Below, piece after piece: positions 56,450 to 64,000 of a DNA stretch of 64,000 nucleotides (its first letter is position 1; each line of letters begins with the position of its first letter). The DNA is from Flagellimonas aequoris (lineage in GTDB: Bacteria > Bacteroidota > Bacteroidia > Flavobacteriales > Flavobacteriaceae): the NCBI RefSeq assembly GCF_003584165.1, contig NZ_QXFJ01000023.1, forward strand, positions 62,001 through 126,000, written 5' to 3'. Under the pieces are notes generated by a model. The model was not told the DNA's origin and did not search any database. It saw only the letters and a list, made by a program, of their open reading frames with translations. A program made the translations under genes and the position numbers.

Positions 56450-57340
56450 ATGAACGTTTCGGATTTTATACATATTCTTCAGAACTCCAATACCATCCTT
56501 TCCCCAAAACAAACACGGGAACTGGAAGATATGATAGAGGAATATCCCTATTTTCAAGCCGCTAGGGCCTTGCACTTGAAAGGGTTGAAAAATCTGGACA
56601 GCTACAAATACAACAATGCACTAAAGGTTACCGCGGCATACACCACGGATCGCGATGTACTTTTTGATTATATCACTTCCACCGAATTTGTCCAAAACAA
56701 TATAGCAGATGCCATTGTAGGCAGGGGCTCCAAATTGGAAGACCAAAAGGCCATATCGGAAGAGATTGAACCCAATCCGCTTGCGGAAAGCATGCTCGTG
56801 GAATCCGATGAACCTGCCTTACCGCAAAACCTTCAGGATGCCGAACAGATCTTGAATCCAGAACTATTCAGGACCAGGCCAAAGGAAGAGCCTGTTGTCC
56901 CAGTTGAAAAAGAGAAAACTTCCAAACCGGAAAAGGAACTGAACCTGGGCAAGCCCATTCCCTTCACCAAAAAAGAAAAACACTCGTTCACCGAATGGCT
57001 ACAGCTTACTTCCAAAACCGAAGACCCAGAACCTGAGGAAGATGTGATGGAAGAACTGGAGCGGAAGAAGAAATTCGAGCTTTTGGACAGATTTATCGAA
57101 AACAACCCAAAGATCGTACCCGCCGAAAATATGAACCCGAAAGTCAACATAAAAGAGTCCACGAAGTTCGATAAAAATGAACTCATGACCGAGACATTGG
57201 CCAAGGTGTATTTGGAGCAGAAAAAATATAAAAAGGCAATACAAGCCTTTAAAATATTGAGTTTGAAATATCCAGAAAAAAGTGGTTTCTTTGCAGACCA
57301 AATTCAGGCGGTGAAGAAGCTGCAGAACGAAAAAGAGTAA
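56450..57340 (+). CDS. Conserved flavobacterial protein with C-terminal TPR
   Basis: 296 residues, cytoplasmic, no signal peptide. N-terminal helices (about 1-85, SPKQTRELEDMIEEYPYFQAA), a long charged, low-complexity middle (about 95-215, many Glu, Lys, Pro), and a single TPR-like unit at the C-terminus (about 245-285, LAKVYLEQKKYKKAIQAFKIL). A protein of this type sits between lptE and secG in many Flavobacteriia by my recollection. Function unknown; scaffold role plausible. Confidence 0.75.
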   Translation: MNVSDFIHILQNSNTILSPKQTRELEDMIEEYPYFQAARALHLKGLKNLDSYKYNNALKVTAAYTTDRDVLFDYITSTEFVQNNIADAIVGRGSKLEDQKAISEEIEPNPLAESMLVESDEPALPQNLQDAEQILNPELFRTRPKEEPVVPVEKEKTSKPEKELNLGKPIPFTKKEKHSFTEWLQLTSKTEDPEPEEDVMEELERKKKFELLDRFIENNPKIVPAENMNPKVNIKESTKFDKNELMTETLAKVYLEQKKYKKAIQAFKILSLKYPEKSGFFADQIQAVKKLQNEKE

Positions 57341-57349
57341 AATAAAGAA

Positions 57350-57718
57350 ATGAGCACGTTTACAATTTTTTTGATATTGATCATTATCGTGTGCCTTTTA
57401 TTGGTGTTGGTCATCATGGTCCAAAACCCTAAAGGTGGTGGTTTATCCTCTTCATTTGGAGGAGGTGGAACCCAAGTTGTGGGCGGTGTAAAGAAGACAA
57501 GTGACTTTTTGGACAAAAGTACCTGGACCCTTGCCACCCTGTTGATTGTGTTGATCTTGCTTTCCAATGTTTCCTTAAAAGGAAATTACGGCAATGCAGA
57601 TTCCAAGCTGTTGCAGGGCGATGACATTGAAACGGTCCCAGAGACAGTTCCTGAAGAAGTACCAGAACAACTTCCACCTGCCGGTAACACCAATCCAACG
57701 GATACCATCGGAGGATAA
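57350..57718 (+). CDS. secG: Preprotein translocase subunit SecG
   Basis: 122 residues. Two transmembrane helices (about 4-24 and 54-76) with the conserved QNPKGGGLSSSFGGGG loop between them, then an acidic Pro-rich tail longer than in E. coli. Accessory subunit of the SecYEG channel. A strong terminator follows. Confidence 0.92.
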   Translation: MSTFTIFLILIIIVCLLLVLVIMVQNPKGGGLSSSFGGGGTQVVGGVKKTSDFLDKSTWTLATLLIVLILLSNVSLKGNYGNADSKLLQGDDIETVPETVPEEVPEQLPPAGNTNPTDTIGG

Positions 57719-57740
57719 TTTGAAGTGACAAAGTATAGCA

Positions 57741-57775
57741 AAATGCCAGCTTGAATGACAAGCTGGCATTTTTGT
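57741..57775 (+). terminator. Rho-independent terminator after secG
   Basis: Stem AAATGCCAGCTTG (57741-57753) / CAAGCTGGCATTT (57759-57771), loop AATGA, then TTTTG. It separates the activator-lptE-secG operon from groESL. Confidence 0.88.
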
Positions 57776-57801
57776 TCTACAGAATGTCAGTTTTTGCGCA
57801 T

Positions 57802-57816
57802 TGGCACAATTTCTGT
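57802..57816 (+). promoter_or_regulatory. Sigma-54-like element upstream of groES
   Basis: TGGCAC (57802-57807), five bases, CTGT (57813-57816) resembles the -24/-12 element TGGCAC-N5-TTGC: the -24 half is perfect, the -12 half has GT in place of GC. The spacing is right. With the GAFTGA activator three genes upstream, the link is attractive but not proven. Confidence 0.35.
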
Positions 57817-57863
57817 CCAATTGATTCGAGAATTTTTAAATCAAATACCTAAAAATTAATAAT

Positions 57864-58142
57864 ATGGCTAAAGTAAATATCAAACCATTGGCAGACAGGG
57901 TGCTAATCGAGCCGCTACAGGCCGAGACCAAGACTGCCTCAGGTATCATCATTCCTGACAACGCAAAGGAAAAACCGCAAAAAGGAACCGTAGTGGCCGT
58001 TGGCCCTGGCACCAAAGATGAAAAGGTGACCGTTAAGGTCGGTGATACCGTGCTTTATGGAAAATATGCGGGAACCGAACTTAAATTGGACGGTACCGAC
58101 TATTTGATGATGCGAGAGAGTGATATTTTGGCAATTGTTTAA
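57864..58142 (+). CDS. groES: Co-chaperonin GroES
   Basis: 92 residues, standard Cpn10: [13 protein letters not shown] at the start, mobile loop around [12 protein letters not shown] (contact with GroEL), roof loop, and [10 protein letters not shown] at the end. Caps the GroEL ring. groEL follows after 24 bases in the same operon. Confidence 0.97.
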   Translation: MAKVNIKPLADRVLIEPLQAETKTASGIIIPDNAKEKPQKGTVVAVGPGTKDEKVTVKVGDTVLYGKYAGTELKLDGTDYLMMRESDILAIV

Positions 58143-58160
58143 TCAGAAAAAATCAACTAA

Positions 58161-59795
<1,635 letters not shown>

Positions 59796-59823
59796 TGCCC
59801 AAAGGCATTTGTATAAAAATAGG

Positions 59824-59852
59824 ACGCCCTGACTTTCATCAGGGCGTTTTTC
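59824..59852 (+). terminator. Rho-independent terminator after groEL
   Basis: Stem ACGCCCTGA (59824-59832) / TCAGGGCGT (59839-59847), loop CTTTCA, followed by TTTTTC. Confidence 0.9.
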
Positions 59853-59896
59853 TTTTGCTTTAGTAGGAGGTCCATTCCTTGGACCCAAATACCAAG

Positions 59897-59992
59897 TTAC
59901 TTTTTCTTACCAGTAGCTTGGGTAGTCTTCTTAGCAGCTGGTTTAACAGCTTTTGCAGGAGATGACTTTCCAGTTGACTTCGCTTGTTTCAT
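59897..59992 (-). CDS. 31-residue lysine-rich peptide (histone-H1-tail-like)
   Basis: A complete short frame, ATG at 59992 to TAA at 59899. The product begins MKQAKSTGKSSPAKA and ends ATGKKK: 10 of 31 residues are Lys, the rest mostly Ala, Thr, Ser, Pro and Gly, with no acidic residue. The composition resembles histone H1-like tails of nucleoid proteins. It lies alone between groEL and the heavy-metal genes, with about 130 bases of AT-rich sequence upstream, including a possible -7 TATTTTTG at 60086-60093. A DNA- or RNA-binding role is an inference from charge only. Confidence 0.6.
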   Translation of the reverse strand: MKQAKSTGKSSPAKAVKPAAKKTTQATGKKK

Positions 59993-60123
59993 GAGTCAAT
60001 AAATTAAAAACTATAGTAAATGTATTTCAGTTTTGAATCCGAAAATTTTTATTGGCTAAATATTAACTAAAATCCTTTCCGAAATCAAAAATAATTGAGC
60101 TCAACTATTTGTATTTCAATAAA

Positions 60124-61854
60124 TTAATTTATCGTAGAAACAACACTCCCACACGTGAGCATGGCATCACCGTAGTAGGGGTTTCGAATCTCCTTTTCAA
60201 GGCTCAACCAATTGGCTCCCTTGTTGTTATCGGCCATAGGGCAATGCTGCACATATAGTTTTTTATCCATTCCCTTCATTTGACTGCCTACCAAGATCAT
60301 GTTTTCGGATAGCGCAACAAATGCTTCACGCTGTGTCTCAATTGTTGCTCCATTGGCCATTGCACCAAACTGTTCTTCAATCTTCAATACATGTGATCGG
60401 CCCATGGCATCCATTTCTTTGGAAGTCAATTCCCTTGCTTGCTTAGTACCTGTTTCTGCCAATTGCCTCACCTTTTGCTGGTCAGATGCCACCAGGGCAT
60501 CTTTCAATTGCAAATAATTGTCCAAAAGTCCGTCAAATGTTTGTTGTGCCGCCTTGGAAAAATCCATTTTCATCCCCATGGCTCCATGTCCTTCATGTCC
60601 TGTCATGCTCATTTCTCCTTTGGGGTTCATCATCGATTTTTTGCCCTGCAATTGAGCGGCGGCATCCACAGTGAATGTTCCCTTCGCCACCACTTCTTCA
60701 CCTGAGTTCAACCCTGAATGGACTTGATAATTACCCTCCATCAAATTGCCGAGTTCTACCTCCCTGAGTTCAAAAACAGATTCGGTTGGATTTGGTTTAA
60801 CATAGACTACCGAACGTTTGCCTGTCCAGAGCACTGCACTTTCCGGAACGGTCAGCATTTCCATGGCGCTCTTATTTGCAACATCAATCTTACCCTGCAC
60901 AAACATGCCAGGTTTTAGAAGTCCCTTTTTATTATCGAGTTCGGCACGGACTTTCACCGTTCTTGTGGCATTGTTCAGAAGGGGGTCCACAAAAGATATG
61001 GTCGCACCAAAGGTTTCATTGGGATAGGCGTTGGTGGTTACCTCCATCGACTGTCCTTTCTTGAAGAGGGACAACTGGCTTTCATAGGCGTCAAAAATGG
61101 CCCAAACCGAATTAAGATTGGCCACTTTCACCAATGGCATACCGGTCTTTACATAGTCTCCTTCTTCCACCATAATGGAGGACACTACACCCGAAACATT
61201 GGCATACACCGGAAAATTCTCCACTACTTGGCCCGAAGATTCAATTTTATCTATCTGCGAATCGGACAACTTCCACAATTTAAGTTTGTTGCGAACAGCT
61301 AGGTACAGTTGTGGTTGAGATGATTTCAACCCAGAGGCGGTCAGCAGTTCCTGCTGCGCCGATACCAATTGAGGGGAATAGATGGTGGCCAATTTTTGAC
61401 CTTTGCGCACTTCTTCTCCTTCAAAATTAATGTTCAGCTTCTCAATTCTTCCATCAAAATAAGCCGATTGGACCGCATCCGATTCTTGGTTCACCGCTAC
61501 TTTTCCAGATAGTTTTACCTGGTCCGTATCTGTGGCACCAGAACCAATCACTACCGTTTCCACTCCCGCCAAGGCAATGGCATTGTCCGTCATTTTGATT
61601 TGATTTTGGGTCAAACCCTCCCCTGTGGAATCCGCCGGAATCAAATCCATACCACAAATAGGACAACTACCTGGTTCAGGTTGCATAATTTGGGGATGCA
61701 TGGAACAGGTCCACATCTGCCCCGAAGCCATTTCGGCATCATGATCGTGGTCGGGCTCTGGTTTTGTTTCTGAGCTACTTCCAAAAATGAGGTATCCCAA
61801 GATCAGTCCTACGACCACTGCGATCCCTACGTTCAATAGATTTCTATTTTTCAT
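60124..61854 (-). CDS. CusB-like RND adaptor with heavy-metal-binding domain
   Basis: 576 residues from the ATG at 61854 (MKNRNLLNVG). Membrane anchor (about 8-25), His-rich patch DHDHD (about 35-39), heavy-metal-binding domain with Cys50, His53, Cys64 and Cys67 (CSMH...CPICGMDL), MFP adaptor core (about 95-400), and a C-terminal DUF3347-type helical domain (about 445-550). Periplasmic adaptor of a metal-efflux RND pump, probably for copper or silver. No CusA or CusC is in the window; they may lie elsewhere. Last gene of the block, five bases after the PepSY gene. Confidence 0.9.
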   Translation of the reverse strand: MKNRNLLNVGIAVVVGLILGYLIFGSSSETKPEPDHDHDAEMASGQMWTCSMHPQIMQPEPGSCPICGMDLIPADSTGEGLTQNQIKMTDNAIALAGVETVVIGSGATDTDQVKLSGKVAVNQESDAVQSAYFDGRIEKLNINFEGEEVRKGQKLATIYSPQLVSAQQELLTASGLKSSQPQLYLAVRNKLKLWKLSDSQIDKIESSGQVVENFPVYANVSGVVSSIMVEEGDYVKTGMPLVKVANLNSVWAIFDAYESQLSLFKKGQSMEVTTNAYPNETFGATISFVDPLLNNATRTVKVRAELDNKKGLLKPGMFVQGKIDVANKSAMEMLTVPESAVLWTGKRSVVYVKPNPTESVFELREVELGNLMEGNYQVHSGLNSGEEVVAKGTFTVDAAAQLQGKKSMMNPKGEMSMTGHEGHGAMGMKMDFSKAAQQTFDGLLDNYLQLKDALVASDQQKVRQLAETGTKQARELTSKEMDAMGRSHVLKIEEQFGAMANGATIETQREAFVALSENMILVGSQMKGMDKKLYVQHCPMADNNKGANWLSLEKEIRNPYYGDAMLTCGSVVSTIN

Positions 61855-61859
61855 GCCAA

Positions 61860-62567
61860 TTATTTTTTGCGTTGTACCCATTTCCGCGCTGTTGGTGATG
61901 ATGTGAACCATAACAAAAATCCACTCAACACGGTAATCAATCCCAAAAGGGAAAATGCGCGCAGAACGATATTATTGATATCGTCCCTTCCTTCGTAATC
62001 CATGGTATGGGTCATCCAAAGAAAATCGAACCATCGCCAGTTGCGGTGCCTGATGGTCTGGAATGCCCCATCGGCAACGGAAACGTAGGCCTTGATATTT
62101 TCGGGGGAATCATAAGTGATGACATAGGCCGGCAATTTTTTCTCGCGGTACTCATGTTGCTTGTCGGTTTCGGTCAATAGGTTGATATCCTTTACTTTCA
62201 TGTGATGTGCCATCCGGTCTTTGGCCACAGCTAAGGCATCGTCTTGGGTAATGCCTTCCTTTAGTTCGCCACTTTTGGCATCCACCAAAAATTCATTGTT
62301 GATCCAATAATACGGTTGGCCTGCTATTTCCTTCAAACTCACCGAACTGATCTTGGATGGCAAATTGATTTGGGAAAGACCTATCAACCCATCAAAAGCC
62401 ATAGGTTCATGATGCATATTTCGGAAATGGTCGCCATGGATCTCGTCGATATCGGTCCAACTGAAATAAAGTCCACTTGCTGTCCACAAGATAAATTGGA
62501 TGCCTAAAAACAGTCCCAAATATCTGTGGGCCTTTCGAATCTTAATTGCCGTACTGCGTTTTACCAT
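61860..62567 (-). CDS. PepSY domain membrane protein
   Basis: 235 residues. N-terminal transmembrane helix (about 14-34) in the KAHRYLGLFLGIQFILWTASGLYFSW arrangement of PepSY-associated proteins, two periplasmic PepSY-like domains (about 80-185), and a second helix (about 205-225). It lies six bases after copA and five before the adaptor. PepSY-TM proteins often sit with iron or copper genes; a reductase or metal-handling role is possible, not shown. Confidence 0.85.
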   Translation of the reverse strand: MVKRSTAIKIRKAHRYLGLFLGIQFILWTASGLYFSWTDIDEIHGDHFRNMHHEPMAFDGLIGLSQINLPSKISSVSLKEIAGQPYYWINNEFLVDAKSGELKEGITQDDALAVAKDRMAHHMKVKDINLLTETDKQHEYREKKLPAYVITYDSPENIKAYVSVADGAFQTIRHRNWRWFDFLWMTHTMDYEGRDDINNIVLRAFSLLGLITVLSGFLLWFTSSPTARKWVQRKK

Positions 62568-62573
62568 TATGTA

Positions 62574-64000
62574 TTAGTCGATTGATCTTGTTCTTAACCT
62601 CAAAGCGTTCGTAATTACCGAAACCGAGCTGAAACTCATGGCCAGTGCCGCAATCATGGGTGAAAGCAAAATCCCAAAAATGGGATAGAGCACCCCTGCT
62701 GCCACAGGAACCCCGATGGTATTGTACACTAAGGCAAAGAAGAGGTTTTGTTTGATGTTTTTCATTACAGCTTCACTTAGGTTTCTGGCTTTCACAATAC
62801 CGTGTAAATCTCCTTTTACCAAGGTAATCATGGCGCTTTCTATGGCCACATCGGTTCCAGTGCCCATGGCAATACCCAAGTCGCTTTTGGCCAATGCCGG
62901 TGCATCGTTGATACCATCCCCTGCCATGGCCACCACTTTTCCTTCGGATTGCAGACGTTCCACTTCCTTCATTTTATCCTCTGGAAGTGTTTCGGCCTTA
63001 AAATCATCCAAGTTTAGTTCCTTGGCCACCGCTTTGGCAGTATTTGCATTGTCACCCGTGAGCATGATTACAGAAATACCCTTGTCCTGTATTGCCTTGA
63101 TGGCTTTGGCACTGGTTTTCTTTATCTTGTCACCAATGGAGACATAGCCTTGACAAACCCCGTCTATGGCAAGATAGGAAACCGTCAGTCCCTGTTCCTG
63201 GGATTTTTTCACCTCTTCCTTCATGGAATTGGAAATGTCCACTTTTGCCTTTTCCATCAACTTTAAATTGCCGAGATGGACTTCCGTATCCTTTATTTTA
63301 CCTTCAACACCCATACCCGATACAACATTGAAGTGTTCGGTCTTCAGAATTTCAATATTGTTTTCCTTTCCGAATTGAACGGTTGCCTGGGCCAAGGGAT
63401 GCTCGCTATTGGCATTCACCGAGACCACGTATTGCAACAGTTGTTCAGAAGAATAGGCATCGCCAAAAGTTCCCAAATGATCAAAAGTGGGTTTCCCTTC
63501 GGTTATGGTTCCTGTTTTGTCCACAATGAGGGTATCTACCTTTGCCATTTTCTCCAAAGCCTCGGCATTTTTGATCAATACGCCATTTTGGGCTCCCTTA
63601 CCAACTCCGACCATAACAGACATTGGCGTTGCCAATCCCAAAGCACATGGACAGGCAATGATCAGCACCGCAATGGCGTTGATCAAGGCGAAAACATAGG
63701 GCGGTTGCGGCCCAAAAATGGCCCATACCGCAAAGGTGATGACGGAAATGATTACCACGGTAGGCACAAAATAGGCCGATACCCTATCCGCTAAATTTTG
63801 GATGGGTGCCCTACTGCGACTAGCATCGTTCACCATGTTTATGATTTGGGAAAGCAAGGTATCACTGCCCACTTTTTCGGCCTTCATCAAAAAGGATTGG
63901 TTCCCGTTGATGGTCCCGCTACTTACTTTGTCGTCCACTGCTTTTTCTACAGGGATGGGTTCACCGGTAATCATGGATTCGTCGACAGAGGTTTCCCCTT
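62574..64000 (-). CDS. copA: Copper-translocating P-type ATPase (5' end outside window)
   Basis: The frame is open to the window edge on the minus strand, so the N-terminus (metal-binding and first membrane helices) is missing; 475 residues are seen. Visible: actuator motif SVDESMITGEP, P-domain VDKTGTITEGKP with the phosphorylated Asp, the EHPLAQAT nucleotide-site segment, TGDNANTAKAVA and GDGINDAPALAKSDLGIAMG hinge, and final membrane helices. The CPC metal motif (ACPCALGLATP) is present. Exports Cu(I), possibly Ag(I). First gene of the block in this window. Confidence 0.94.
   Translation of the reverse strand, partial: GETSVDESMITGEPIPVEKAVDDKVSSGTINGNQSFLMKAEKVGSDTLLSQIINMVNDASRSRAPIQNLADRVSAYFVPTVVIISVITFAVWAIFGPQPPYVFALINAIAVLIIACPCALGLATPMSVMVGVGKGAQNGVLIKNAEALEKMAKVDTLIVDKTGTITEGKPTFDHLGTFGDAYSSEQLLQYVVSVNANSEHPLAQATVQFGKENNIEILKTEHFNVVSGMGVEGKIKDTEVHLGNLKLMEKAKVDISNSMKEEVKKSQEQGLTVSYLAIDGVCQGYVSIGDKIKKTSAKAIKAIQDKGISVIMLTGDNANTAKAVAKELNLDDFKAETLPEDKMKEVERLQSEGKVVAMAGDGINDAPALAKSDLGIAMGTGTDVAIESAMITLVKGDLHGIVKARNLSEAVMKNIKQNLFFALVYNTIGVPVAAGVLYPIFGILLSPMIAALAMSFSSVSVITNALRLRTRSID

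Overview
The window looks like chromosome from a marine or soil Flavobacteriaceae species. Evidence is a complete gldKLMN (type IX secretion/gliding) operon, a SusC/SusD pair, promoters of the Bacteroidetes type (-7 element TAnnTTTG), weak use of Shine-Dalgarno sites, and many OMP_b-brl/TonB-plug and AraC-type proteins. A genus such as Allomuricauda/Muricauda, Maribacter or a relative is possible, but that is an impression from the proteins and is not proven. No prophage, insertion sequence, integrase or CRISPR array was seen.

Layout. 1-2.9 kb: cell-wall and envelope genes on + (5'-truncated M23 peptidase, MerR regulator, LemA, two TPM-domain proteins). 2.9-3.95 kb: an AT-rich patch with a small lipoprotein gene that appears frameshifted in a poly-A tract. 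3.95-6.7 kb: an outer-membrane beta-barrel receptor. 7.0-14.9 kb: a giant alpha-2-macroglobulin lipoprotein paired with penicillin-binding protein 1C. 14.9-20.7 kb: M61 peptidase, Der, a small membrane protein, Era and an alanine/sodium symporter. 20.8 kb: initiator tRNA with its own promoter and terminator.

21-31.6 kb is a compact glycan-use locus: a membrane-anchored AraC-type regulator, a second HTH-only AraC protein sharing its leader sequence, SusC, SusD, a surface lipoprotein, an MFS transporter and a GH16 endo-beta-glucanase. The upstream regions of susC and the GH16 gene share a nine-base word, and the susC leader can fold into a long-range stem. A laminarin-type (beta-1,3-glucan) substrate is the best inference.

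31.6-42.2 kb: a CPXCG protein, a three-gene RND efflux operon (adaptor, pump, TolC; minus strand), a leucine-rich-repeat protein, an ABC-F ATPase, a DUF983 protein and an FAD oxidoreductase. 42.3-50.7 kb (minus): topA, a ureohydrolase-fold protein that has lost half of its metal ligands, then gldK, gldL, gldM and gldN. 50.9-52.9 kb: an LVIVD-repeat lipoprotein and a multi-pass membrane protein.

53.0-59.8 kb (+): miaB, a sigma-54 activator without a sensor domain, lptE, a TPR-like protein, secG, groES and groEL, which together suggest an envelope/chaperone stress cluster. 59.9 kb: a 31-residue lysine-rich peptide gene (minus). 60.1-64.0 kb (minus): a copper or related heavy-metal resistance block (CopA-type ATPase cut by the window end, PepSY protein, CusB-like adaptor).
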